Shown: piece by piece, positions 18,187 through 26,208 of the stretch
Numbering within the stretch: the stretch's first letter is position 1
Layout: each line of letters opens with the position of its first letter
NCBI RefSeq assembly: GCF_000685315.1
Contig: NZ_ARYM01000017.1
Span: 1-64,000 of the forward strand
Source: Hyphomonas polymorpha PS728
Lineage (GTDB): Bacteria > Pseudomonadota > Alphaproteobacteria > Caulobacterales > Hyphomonadaceae
Length of the DNA: 64,000 nt
Direction: 5' to 3'
Notes under the pieces: model-generated
What the model was told of the DNA's origin: nothing
What the model saw: only the letters and a program-made list of their open reading frames with translations
Database searches by the model: none
Position numbers and translations under genes: made by a program

Positions 18187-18966
18187 TCAGAGGGGGGCGC
18201 AGAGATGCCCCCCATCAACTTCCAGGACGGCGCCGGACATGAAAGAGGAGGCGTCCGACGCCAGGAGAAGCAGCGGACCGGCAAGTTCATGCAATTCGCC
18301 AAAGCGGCGCATGGGGATGCGGCTCTGCATGGCCTTGCCATAGTCGCTGTCGAGGAACTCACTCGACAGGTCGGTCGCAAAATAGCCGGGTGCAATGGCG
18401 TTGACGCGTATGGCGTAACGCGCCCATTCCGCCGCGAGCGCGCGGGTCATTCCGATCACGGCAGATTTCGAGGACGAGTAGGCTGGTACAGCCACGCCGG
18501 GCCGGATACCGGTGATGGAGGCAATATTGATGATGGAACCGCCCGTGCCTGCCTCAATCATCCGGTTTGCCGCCGCGCAGGCAACAGTGAAAGCGCCGTC
18601 CACATTGGTCGCGTAGACGTCACGCCACTGGCCGGGGCTGGTCTTGAGAGCCCGCGCTGGGCCGCCGATGCCCGCATTATTGACGAGAACGTCCACTTTC
18701 GGAATGTGCCCGAACGCATCCTCGATGCTCCGGGGGTCGCTGACATCCATGGCGACCGCACGTGCCTGGCCGCCCTCTGACGTGATTTCAGCCACAAGTT
18801 CGGCGAGCGCGTCCGCGCTGCGGGCGGCCGCAATAACGTCGGCGCCCATCGCGGCGAGCAAACGGGCGAAGGCCCGCCCGAAGCCCCGGGAAGCGCCGGT
18901 GATGAGCGCGGTCTTCCCGGAGAGATCTGCAGAGAGTAGGGGGCTGGGCGAACTGACAGGCGCCAT
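18187..18966 (-). CDS. Short-chain dehydrogenase/reductase (module B)
   Basis: 259 residues. Cofactor motif TGASRGFG at 23-30, NNAG at 96-99, catalytic S150 and YSSSK (Y163, K167), C-terminal MSGAVLEVDGGHLCAPL. The start 18966 follows TGAGGAG; the longer in-frame reading upstream has no ribosome site. It is the last gene of a minus-strand run folE, CoA-transferase, aldehyde dehydrogenase, SDR, beginning 46 bases after the aldehyde dehydrogenase stop. Gluconate-5-dehydrogenase-like in pattern, but substrate specificity cannot be read from sequence; context suggests a hydroxy-intermediate of the module B pathway. Confidence 0.9.
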   Translation of the reverse strand: MAPVSSPSPLLSADLSGKTALITGASRGFGRAFARLLAAMGADVIAAARSADALAELVAEITSEGGQARAVAMDVSDPRSIEDAFGHIPKVDVLVNNAGIGGPARALKTSPGQWRDVYATNVDGAFTVACAAANRMIEAGTGGSIINIASITGIRPGVAVPAYSSSKSAVIGMTRALAAEWARYAIRVNAIAPGYFATDLSSEFLDSDYGKAMQSRIPMRRFGELHELAGPLLLLASDASSFMSGAVLEVDGGHLCAPL

Positions 18967-19012
18967 TTTGGGATGCTCCTCATGTGTCTGGGATGGTGCG
19001 TGCCGATTGGGG

Positions 19013-20431
19013 TCAGCGGGCGAGATAGACGGACTGGGGCACCATGAACTCAAGCAGGCCTTCCATGCCGTTCTCTACGCCGAAGCCACTCTGCTTGTGG
19101 CCCGCAAACGGTGTATCCGGGCGCAGATTGAGGTTCTGGTTGATCCAGACCGTGCCGGTTTCCAGCTGGCGGGCGATATCGAGGCCCCGTTGAGGATTGC
19201 CGGTCCAGATGGCGCCGGCGAGACCGTATTCGCTGTCATTGGCGCGGGCGATCACATCGTCGATATCGGAGAATTTCAGCAGGGGCAGGATCGGGCCGAA
19301 GGCTTCTTCCTGAACAACGCGGGCGGATTCCGGCGGGTTGTCCACCAGGGTGACCGGAATGAAGTAGCCGCCATTGCCCGGCACTTCGGCCCCTTCAATC
19401 AGGGTCAGTCCATTGTGGCGGGCGTCCTCCAGAAGTTCCATGACGCGCGTATACTGCCGCTCATTCTGGATCGGGCCAAGGACCGTGCCCTGCTCGGCGC
19501 CGTCTCCGACTTTTACGGCCCGGGCGATGGCGGCGAGCCGGTCCCGCAGCTGATCGTAGATGTCCTCATGCACGTAGAGGCGTTTGGTAGCGACGCAGAT
19601 CTGGGCGGTGTTGAAGAAAGCACCGAAGAATATTTTCTCGGCCACCGCGTCGATATCCACATCCGGCAGGACAATGGCCGCATCATTGCCGCCAAGTTCC
19701 AGCGTCACGCGCTTGAGATCCTTTGCGGCGCTCTCCATGACCTTCTTGCCGGTGGCGGTGGAGCCCGTGAAGGAGATTTTGGCAAAGCCCGGATGGGACG
19801 TCATTTTCGGGCCAAGACTGTCATTGCCTGAGATAACGTTGAGGACGCCGGGCGGGAACACGTCCTGGAGAAGTTCCCCGATCTTCAGCATGCAGAGCGG
19901 GGTAAACGGGGAGGGCTTCAGAACCATCGTGTTTCCCGCGAGCAGGGCCGGGGCGATTTTCCAGATGGCGAGATTGACCGGAAAGTTCCAGGGCGCGATC
20001 GCGCAGACGACGCCAAGGGGGACATAGCGTGTCTCTATAAACTGCTCAGCGCTGTCTTCGGAGACATGCACCGGGGGACGGACTTTTGAGATGATTTTCA
20101 GCCAGTTTCCGGCAAGGGCAATCTCCCCGCGCGCGCCTTCGGTCGGACGGCCCTGTTCCTGCGTGAAGAGACGGGTGAGTTCTTCCAGATGCTGCAGGAT
20201 GACATCGCCTGCCTTGTCGAGAAGGGCGGCGCGCTCATCGATGGGCACTTTCTTCCAGCTTCGGAACGCCGTGCGTGCGGCATCAACAGCGTCATTGAGC
20301 TGCTCCGGACTGCAATCGGGCGCAGCCGCGAAAACTTTGCCTGTGGCCGGGTTGATCACCTCGATCTGTGTTCCTGTTGTGGCCAGCTTTCCATCGATGG
20401 TCATGCGGTAGTCGCGGTCAAAGGCTGTCAT
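19013..20431 (-). CDS. NAD(P)-dependent aldehyde dehydrogenase 2
   Basis: 472 residues with all hallmark motifs: PWNFP, FTGSTATGKKV, LELGGNDAAIV and the nucleophile in NTAQICVATKR. It differs from most of the family, including its paralogue at 8803, in having NTAQ rather than N(A/S)GQ before the cysteine. The start ATG overlaps the CoA-transferase stop by four bases (ATGA), so the two are translationally coupled. It would supply a carboxylic acid that the class III CoA-transferase could activate. Confidence 0.93.
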   Translation of the reverse strand: MTAFDRDYRMTIDGKLATTGTQIEVINPATGKVFAAAPDCSPEQLNDAVDAARTAFRSWKKVPIDERAALLDKAGDVILQHLEELTRLFTQEQGRPTEGARGEIALAGNWLKIISKVRPPVHVSEDSAEQFIETRYVPLGVVCAIAPWNFPVNLAIWKIAPALLAGNTMVLKPSPFTPLCMLKIGELLQDVFPPGVLNVISGNDSLGPKMTSHPGFAKISFTGSTATGKKVMESAAKDLKRVTLELGGNDAAIVLPDVDIDAVAEKIFFGAFFNTAQICVATKRLYVHEDIYDQLRDRLAAIARAVKVGDGAEQGTVLGPIQNERQYTRVMELLEDARHNGLTLIEGAEVPGNGGYFIPVTLVDNPPESARVVQEEAFGPILPLLKFSDIDDVIARANDSEYGLAGAIWTGNPQRGLDIARQLETGTVWINQNLNLRPDTPFAGHKQSGFGVENGMEGLLEFMVPQSVYLAR

Positions 20432-21615
20432 TGGGTTTCCTCGGGCGTGGGGATGTGTGGAAAATGGCGCTGAATATCAGCGCGGATTTGTTCAGTATGC
20501 TCACCGGTCAGCGGAGGTGGGATTTGCGGAGGCGCAATGGCGCAGGCATACCGGACAGGGGACGACATCTGATACCAGGTGCCTTCTGTCGGGTGTTCCT
20601 CTCGCTTGAAGAACCCGGTTTCCTTGAGGTGCGGGTCTTCCAGCATGTGCGCCAGATCGCGGACCGGCATGCAGGGAATGCGGGCCTGGGTAAATCGTGC
20701 AACCCAGTCAGCCGTCGTGCGCTGCGGCGTGAGTTCGGCGAGCCGGCGATAGAGCAGATGCTGCTTCAAAACCTGGTCTTTGGGGGTGTTGATCCCGGCG
20801 CGATGCAGGAAGTCTGCGTCTTCAGCCACTTCAAACACAACGGGCCAGGAGTCTGCCGTATACGGTACGATACTGATATGGCCATCCTTTGTGGGGAAGG
20901 GCTGGCGATCGGGGTCTATCTGACGAAAATACCCTTCAGGGGCGTTGGGGGGATCAAATGTCAGGCCGCCCAGATGTTCCGCCATCATGAAATGGGTGAA
21001 GGCTTCAAACATCGGGACTTCAACGAACTGTCCTTCGCCGGTGCGGAGTTTATGGACATAGGCGGCCAGTGCGGCCTGCGCGCCATAAAGGCCTGCCACC
21101 TTGTCTGCGATCAGCGATGGGATGTAGCGCGGTGTTCCGGTCCCATCGACACGGCCGGACAGGGTTGCCGCTCCGGAGGCTGCCTGGATTACATCGTCAT
21201 AGGCCTGCAGTCCGTCATAGGGCCCACCCGATCCGAAGCCCGTGCAGTGAATATAGATGAGCCCTGGATTGATGGCTTCCAACTGATCCGGCGCAAAGCC
21301 GAGGGCTTCAATCGCCTTCAGGCGGACGTTATGGATGAAAATATCTGCTGTCCGGATGAGTTCCCCCAGGACAGCGCGATCCTCTTCAGTCTTGAGGTCG
21401 AGGACAATCGACCGTTTCCCGCAGTTAAGGGCCATGAACCCCGGACTCATGCCGCGGGATGCGGCAGGCTTCCCGGAATAGCGGAACTGGTCGCCCTGGG
21501 GCGCTTCCACCTTGATTACATCTGCGCCGAGACCTGCCAGCATCTGCGTGGCATAAGGCCCGAACACGACGCTGGTCATATCGATGATACGAACACCTCT
21601 GAGCATGCCGCCCAT
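20428..21615 (-). CDS. CaiB/BaiF (class III) CoA-transferase
   Basis: 395 residues. Signature features: GVRIIDMTSVVFGPYATQML at the start, LGADVIKVEAP, LNCGKRSIVLDLK, FGSGGPYDGLQAYDDVIQA with the region of the catalytic aspartate, and GEGQFVEVPMFEA. The family moves CoA between carboxylic acids through an aspartyl-CoA intermediate, as in carnitine, bile-acid and steroid pathways. Strong GGAGGAG precedes ATG 21615. It lies between folE (18 bases upstream) and aldehyde dehydrogenase 2 (overlapping), fitting aldehyde to acid to acyl-CoA. Confidence 0.93.
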   Translation of the reverse strand: MGGMLRGVRIIDMTSVVFGPYATQMLAGLGADVIKVEAPQGDQFRYSGKPAASRGMSPGFMALNCGKRSIVLDLKTEEDRAVLGELIRTADIFIHNVRLKAIEALGFAPDQLEAINPGLIYIHCTGFGSGGPYDGLQAYDDVIQAASGAATLSGRVDGTGTPRYIPSLIADKVAGLYGAQAALAAYVHKLRTGEGQFVEVPMFEAFTHFMMAEHLGGLTFDPPNAPEGYFRQIDPDRQPFPTKDGHISIVPYTADSWPVVFEVAEDADFLHRAGINTPKDQVLKQHLLYRRLAELTPQRTTADWVARFTQARIPCMPVRDLAHMLEDPHLKETGFFKREEHPTEGTWYQMSSPVRYACAIAPPQIPPPLTGEHTEQIRADIQRHFPHIPTPEETQ

Positions 21616-21633
21616 TCAATCTCCTCCCCCCGG

Positions 21634-22332
21634 TCAAGGGCTCTCAAGTCTGATCAGGGACAGGAATTCCCGCCGTAATGTGGCATCGTTCAGAAAGGCG
21701 CCGCGCATCACGCTGTTGGTCATATGGGTCCGGTCATCTTTCACGCCGCGCCAGTGCATGCAGAAATGATCTGCTTGCATAACGACAGCGATCCCATCCG
21801 GCGCGATGGCATCGCTCAGTGTATCGGCCAGCCGGACAATGGCCTCTTCCTGTATTTGCGGGCGCGCCATGATCCAGTCAGCGATCCGGGCATATTTGGA
21901 AAGTCCGAACAGGTTTGATCCCGAATTGGGCAAGATACCGATCCAGACACGCCCCATGATCGGGCAGAGATGGTGGCTGCAGGCACTCCGGACGGTAATC
22001 GGTCCGACGATCATCAGTTCATTCAGCGCCTCTGCGTTCGGAAACTCGGTCAGGGAGGGGCGGGGGGCGTATCTGCCCCGAAATACTTCCTGGACGTACA
22101 TTCTGGCGACGCGCTCGGCGGTCTGTGCCGTATTGTGATCCTTGTCGACATCGATCACGAGGCTGACCAGGACGTCCCGTAATTTCCGCGCAACCTCATC
22201 TACGAGGCCATCGAGTTCACCCTCCTGGATGAACTCTGAAATATTGTCATTGGCGAAGAACCTCTTCCCAGAAGTTTCGATCCGCTTCCGGATGCGGCAG
22301 GAAATAACAGTGCAATCATCAGAATGGCTCAT
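21634..22332 (-). CDS. folE: GTP cyclohydrolase I, paralogue within a catabolic operon
   Basis: 232 residues, homologue of FolE, which converts GTP to dihydroneopterin triphosphate, first step to folate and tetrahydrobiopterin. Zinc and active-site residues are visible: C118 and H121 in ACSHHLCPIMGR and C191 in DHFCMHWRGV. GLSKYARI and DHNTAQTAERVARM are also conserved. It is first in a minus-strand run with a CoA-transferase and dehydrogenases rather than with folate genes, so it may be a second copy serving a pterin-dependent step; no pterin-dependent hydroxylase is seen nearby. GGAG lies about 10 bases before the ATG. Confidence 0.92.
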   Translation of the reverse strand: MSHSDDCTVISCRIRKRIETSGKRFFANDNISEFIQEGELDGLVDEVARKLRDVLVSLVIDVDKDHNTAQTAERVARMYVQEVFRGRYAPRPSLTEFPNAEALNELMIVGPITVRSACSHHLCPIMGRVWIGILPNSGSNLFGLSKYARIADWIMARPQIQEEAIVRLADTLSDAIAPDGIAVVMQADHFCMHWRGVKDDRTHMTNSVMRGAFLNDATLRREFLSLIRLESP

Positions 22333-22586
22333 TGAGCAGGCTCCGGAAGATGCTGAATGTCACGCGGCCGACGACGGCGCCGCCAACACAGAAGTATGTA
22401 TACAGATCATATTTCCGGGTCCTTGGATTGCCCTGTCATCCTCTCGGATGGGGAGCTGCATATTCGCCATTCAACCTGCTTCACTGTAATCCTAGTCTCC
22501 GTTTATCCCAGCCGTCATCTCAAGCACCGCTAACTGCAAGGCTCGATAAAGATCGCAATATAATCTAAAAATCAAATAAAAAATAA

Positions 22587-22624
22587 TATTGCGAATAAAA
22601 AAACATTATATGTGGACGTATAAT
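22587..22624 (+). promoter_or_regulatory. Candidate promoter and operator before the DUF7064/7065-like gene
   Basis: The 356-base folE/DUF7064-like divergent interval turns strikingly AT-rich here. A perfect -10 TATAAT at 22619 has no good -35; instead TATTGCGAATAAAAAA (22587-22602) covers the -35 position, the usual layout for an activator-dependent promoter. Nearly the same 16-mer recurs at 24889 in the divergent region of the AsnC/Lrp genes. The folE promoter must also lie in 22333-22580, where I see no clear match. Confidence 0.5.
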
Positions 22625-22688
22625 ATTGTTTTGCTCTAGGCTGCGCCCACGGACGCCAGACGTCCGGGGGAGGCCAGGGGAGTTAAGA

Positions 22689-23684
22689 ATGAAGTATGAT
22701 GAAAGCTGGGACAAACCGCACACGCCATCTGGTGATATGCTTTGGCAGGAGAGCGACTGTTACTGGTTTTACGACAGGGCGCGGAGGATAGGCGGATTTC
22801 ACCGCATCGGGCAGAAGCCTGCGACCGGGAAGGGGCAAGTGACCCTGTTTGTCTTCCGGGAAGAGGGGCAGAGGTTTGTTCTGAGCGCCGGGCCGCGGAC
22901 AGAGGTCGCCCTTTGCCGGAACAGCCGCCAGGACACCAAGCAGCTCGTTGGAGGGCATACAGCCGAAGCGCTGGGAGACGGCAGGATGCAGTTTACCTGG
23001 CAGGAAGCGGAATCTGAGGCAGACCTTGAATTCTACGAGCGCTTCCATGAACCCAGGGACTGGTCAAAAACGGGCCACTCTGACGCGTTCATGAACAATA
23101 TCAATTCAGACGGGCACCTCGAATGCTCGGGCCGCATCCGGGGAACGATCCGGATCGGGAGTGAGACCTGTACAATAGATGGTCTCTGTCACCGGGACCG
23201 GTCATGGGGACTGCGCGACAACAGCCGGGCGAGCCTGCACCGCTACCGGATGTTCTCGGGTACCGTTGGCCCCGAGCTGAGTTTCGCGAGCTTCTTTCTG
23301 GACCTGAAAGGCGGGCCCAGCATGGTGGCCGGTTTCGTGGCGCGGAACGGCGTCGACCATGACGTGCGGGATCTGCGAGTGATCCTGCGCATGGACAGGG
23401 ACGGGCTGACGCCGCTTGGATCCACAGGTATTCTGACACTGGAGACCGGTGAAGAAATCCGGATAGAGAGCAATTCGGTTCAGGGATTTCTGACGCCGGT
23501 TCCTGAGGCCCACAGTGTCAGCCAGGATCATATCTCGACCTTTCTCTATAACGGAAAGACGGGATTCCTCGATCTTGAATTCTGCATCAATCCCGGTCGC
23601 GGCGCATACATCCCCGATCAGTCTGACCTCACCTTTGGGGTGATCGAGCAGGGGCTGTCCCAATGCGTGACATATCGCGACTAG
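22689..23684 (+). CDS. DUF7064/7065-like protein, paralogue 1
   Basis: 331 residues, no signal peptide or membrane segment, mostly beta-strand-like pattern. The central LCHRDRSWGLRDN motif followed by FSGTVGPELSF matches the layout of the paralogue at 32181 (YRDHGYGARPH, HAGTVGPDMSY). I associate this with the DUF7064/DUF7065 proteins, whose R-D-x-x-(W/Y)-G motif recalls the carotenoid hydratase/AttH lipocalin-like superfamily; that link is by inference. In each copy an APH-fold kinase gene is nearby. The start 22689 is preceded by AGGGGAG. Substrate unknown; a hydrophobic terpenoid- or steroid-like molecule would fit the fold and the neighbouring P450s. Confidence 0.6.
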   Translation: MKYDESWDKPHTPSGDMLWQESDCYWFYDRARRIGGFHRIGQKPATGKGQVTLFVFREEGQRFVLSAGPRTEVALCRNSRQDTKQLVGGHTAEALGDGRMQFTWQEAESEADLEFYERFHEPRDWSKTGHSDAFMNNINSDGHLECSGRIRGTIRIGSETCTIDGLCHRDRSWGLRDNSRASLHRYRMFSGTVGPELSFASFFLDLKGGPSMVAGFVARNGVDHDVRDLRVILRMDRDGLTPLGSTGILTLETGEEIRIESNSVQGFLTPVPEAHSVSQDHISTFLYNGKTGFLDLEFCINPGRGAYIPDQSDLTFGVIEQGLSQCVTYRD

Positions 23685-23717
23685 GCGCAAGGGCGGGCCT
23701 TCCGCTACCGGTCTGGA

Positions 23718-24197
23718 TCAGGGGGCCGGTCTTTTCTGGTCGTGGTCCACAATCCTGACCACGTCGAGCCTGTGCTTGGGGGAAGATATGAGCTCGTGGG
23801 TTTCGAGCGAATAGATGCCCTTCCAGCGCCGGAAGTGCTGATGGACCAGATCGGCCAGCGCCTGGCGGTCTTCGACGACGGCGAGGGTTACGACATTATG
23901 GGGGCCCCCGGTGAGGGAGACGAAAGGTACTTCCTTCAATGCTGCCGCAGACATAGCAATCTTCCGGGCCATTTCCGGCGCCGTCTTCAGCCGGACGAAG
24001 GCGGCGCAGTTAAGACCCAGCGCCTGCGGGTTGACGAGGGCCGTAATGCGGATCGCGCCGGAGCGCTGCATGGCTTTCAGCCTTTTGCCGATCGTCACGT
24101 CCGAGACATTCAGCAGCCGTCCGACTTCACGATTGCTGATCCGGGCGTCGACGGTCAGGATATCGAGGATCTTTTCCTCAAGGCTGTCATTCTTCAA
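23718..24197 (-). CDS. AsnC/Lrp-family regulator, second of an overlapping pair
   Basis: 159 residues. The N-terminal helix-turn-helix is ILDILTVDARISNREVGRLL plus NVSDVTIGKRLKAM. The C-terminal half is a RAM/AsnC ligand-binding alpha-beta domain with FVSLTGGPHNVVTLAVV. The start overlaps the stop of the upstream AsnC-like gene by four bases, so the two are made together and may form a hetero-oligomer. It is convergent with the DUF7064-like gene at 22689-23684. Confidence 0.9.
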   Translation of the reverse strand: MKNDSLEEKILDILTVDARISNREVGRLLNVSDVTIGKRLKAMQRSGAIRITALVNPQALGLNCAAFVRLKTAPEMARKIAMSAAALKEVPFVSLTGGPHNVVTLAVVEDRQALADLVHQHFRRWKGIYSLETHELISSPKHRLDVVRIVDHDQKRPAP

Positions 24198-24655
24198 TTT
24201 CTGGCTCCCAGTGTTCCGTAGCGCAGGTCGAGCTTGATGATTTCCAGAGACAGATTGGCGGCCCAGTGGGAGATGCCTTTGACAGCCGCAACCTTGGTCT
24301 CAATGACCTCGAGCAGATGTTGATGATCCCGGACGTTCAGCTGCAGAAAGATATCCGGGTCTGAGAGCAGGACCGACACGGACGCGGCCTCCTCTATCAG
24401 TGAAAGTTCCTCCGCGACTTCCTCCGGTGAGCGCTGGCTGACATAAATGTCCAGCAGGGCAATCAGGTCGAGGCCCAGCGTCTTTACATCGCGCTGCGCG
24501 ACCACCCTCAGAATATTGCGCGCCTCCATGTCGCGGATCCGGTTGGCAACCGTGATCTCTGTGCTCCCGACGCGGTCGGCAATCTCCTTGTTCGTAAGCT
24601 GCGCATTGCTTGTGAGGAGATCGATGATCTGCAGGTCCAGGTCGTCAGCAATCAT
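24194..24655 (-). CDS. AsnC/Lrp-family regulator, first of an overlapping pair
   Basis: 153 residues. DNA-binding part: IIDLLTSNAQLTNKEIADRV followed by GSTEITVANRIRDME, typical of Lrp proteins. The C-terminal RAM domain contains VSVLLSDPDIFLQLNV and a conserved VKGI turn. It is divergent from the phosphotransferase at 25002 across 346 bases that carry two TTGCGAA boxes, likely the autoregulatory and target sites. Lrp relatives respond to small ligands, often amino acids but also catabolic intermediates. Confidence 0.9.
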   Translation of the reverse strand: MIADDLDLQIIDLLTSNAQLTNKEIADRVGSTEITVANRIRDMEARNILRVVAQRDVKTLGLDLIALLDIYVSQRSPEEVAEELSLIEEAASVSVLLSDPDIFLQLNVRDHQHLLEVIETKVAAVKGISHWAANLSLEIIKLDLRYGTLGARN

Positions 24656-24757
24656 GAGTGTATCCGGTCAGGCGCAGCGCGGGGCAGAGGGGGTGAATGG
24701 GAAGCATTTTCCTTGTTTTTCTTAGACTAGTTTCCATAACGGTGTCCATCAGCGTAA

Positions 24758-24904
24758 TTTTGCGAACACAGACTGCCGGCAGCGTGCTCCCGCCGCACTG
24801 ATCCGGGCGCCGGAAAGGGATGCGCGCCTCCTTTCCGATTGAACTCAGTCAGGATCGGAGAATATTGAAAATATTCAGACATGGATCTTATTGCGAATTA
24901 AAAA
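24758..24904. promoter_or_regulatory. Divergent control region with repeated TTGCGAA boxes
   Basis: Within the 346-base gap between the AsnC/Lrp pair and the kinase gene lie TTTTGCGAACA (box at 24760-24766) and TATTGCGAATTAAAAA (24889-24904). The second matches the box at 22587 at 15 of 16 positions. The stretch 24860-24960 is AT-rich and probably holds both promoters. Candidate operator for the adjacent regulators. Confidence 0.45.
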
Positions 24905-25001
24905 GTGATTTCTAATTAGCGCCTATTGCGTAGGGCGTGATAAAACTTTAATAACGCAAACAAGCGCCGGTAACTGGCGATGAACAGGGAGGCGTTTTCG
25001 C

Positions 25002-26108
25002 ATGGATGCTAAGGACATCAGCAAAGGGATTGTGGAAATTTCCCGCAAGGCCCGGTTTCAGGGTGTCACGCCCGATGAGTGGCGTAGCCGGCTCGCAGCG
25101 TTTCTTGCCGCCCAGCCGGATGTGAGCGCGGTCATTTCCGTAGACGATGTCCGGCCCGTGGCGGAAGCGGCAGGTGGCTCCAATGGAACGATGCTGTTTC
25201 GCGCCAGATATCAGTCCGAAGAAGGGTATCAGGATCGCCAGCTCGTATTGCGCTTCCTGCCGGAGAAGGGTCTGTTTCATCATTATGATGTGACCGAACA
25301 ATTCAACCTGCAGCGCGCCCTTGGGGAGACCGCCATTCCGGTGCCAAAGCAGCTCTGGCTGGATTCGGAAGGGGCGTATCTTGGCCGGCCCGGATATGTC
25401 ATGGAGCGTGTCGCGGGTGTCAGCACACCGATGGCCTGGATGACATCGGGCATCCTGCATGATGCGCCCCCGGAGGGGAGGCGCGCGATGAGTGAAGGCT
25501 ATGTCAGTGCGCTTGCGGATATCCATGAGCTGGACTGGCAATCCCTCGGACTGGATTGGATGCGGGGGCGGGCAAAGGGTGTGCGCCCTGTCGAGCGCGA
25601 AACAAACTGGTACTGGGACGCTCTGGTCTGGAGCGGGCATACGGAATATATCCGCCAGCTTGCGCCAGTTCGCCAGTGGCTTATCGAGAATGAGCCGGAA
25701 GGCATGCAAGAGGTTCTTTGCCATGGCGATGCCAATTTTGGCAATTATCTTTATGTCGGAAACGAAATTTCGGCAGTTCTTGATTGGGAAATGAGCTTTC
25801 TCGGGCCCAGGGAATGCGATCTGGCGTACCTGAAAATCGGAGATTCCATTCTCCTGGATGGTGTTCCGTGGCCGGAGGGTGTTCTCACCTATGACGAGAT
25901 GCGCGCAGAGTATGAGCGGGCGTCCGGCTACACCTTGCAGCACATGGACTATTTCGAACTCTTCGCCGGCTACCGGATGGCGGTGATCAACGTTCTGGCC
26001 ATGAAGCATTTTCCGCCTGAGGTGCTGAGTGCGTATGAGCCGGTGCTCAGGCGCGGACCTGAGCTCTGCCGGGCGCAGGCCCGGGCCCTGGGTGTCACGC
26101 TCGAATAG
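25002..26108 (+). CDS. APH-fold phosphotransferase (aminoglycoside-phosphotransferase family), paralogue 1
   Basis: 368 residues with a protein-kinase-like fold. The catalytic loop is CHGDANFGNYL (H241, D243, N248) and the metal-binding Asp is in AVLDWEMSFLG (D261). Proteins of this subgroup are common in catabolic clusters of alphaproteobacteria and actinobacteria beside acyl-CoA and P450 genes, and are related to ACAD10-type hydroxyacyl kinases; they are rarely true drug-resistance enzymes. It is divergent from the two AsnC/Lrp genes and upstream of TonB receptor 2 on the same strand. It resembles the kinase at 33284. An alcohol or hydroxyacid group of the pathway substrate is the likely phosphate acceptor, by inference. 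Confidence 0.85.
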   Translation: MDAKDISKGIVEISRKARFQGVTPDEWRSRLAAFLAAQPDVSAVISVDDVRPVAEAAGGSNGTMLFRARYQSEEGYQDRQLVLRFLPEKGLFHHYDVTEQFNLQRALGETAIPVPKQLWLDSEGAYLGRPGYVMERVAGVSTPMAWMTSGILHDAPPEGRRAMSEGYVSALADIHELDWQSLGLDWMRGRAKGVRPVERETNWYWDALVWSGHTEYIRQLAPVRQWLIENEPEGMQEVLCHGDANFGNYLYVGNEISAVLDWEMSFLGPRECDLAYLKIGDSILLDGVPWPEGVLTYDEMRAEYERASGYTLQHMDYFELFAGYRMAVINVLAMKHFPPEVLSAYEPVLRRGPELCRAQARALGVTLE

Positions 26109-26208
26109 ATCCGGACGACTTCTGTCCGCAAAAATCCGGCGCGCCGTCTGCGGCGGCGCCCGGATATTGGAATGCTTACAATAATAACATGCGACAAGGG
26201 AGGAACTT

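Noticed and set aside
20368-21678. 436-codon plus-strand frame opposite the CoA-transferase gene
   Set aside because: The minus-strand CaiB/BaiF motifs are unambiguous and this frame shows no family signature.
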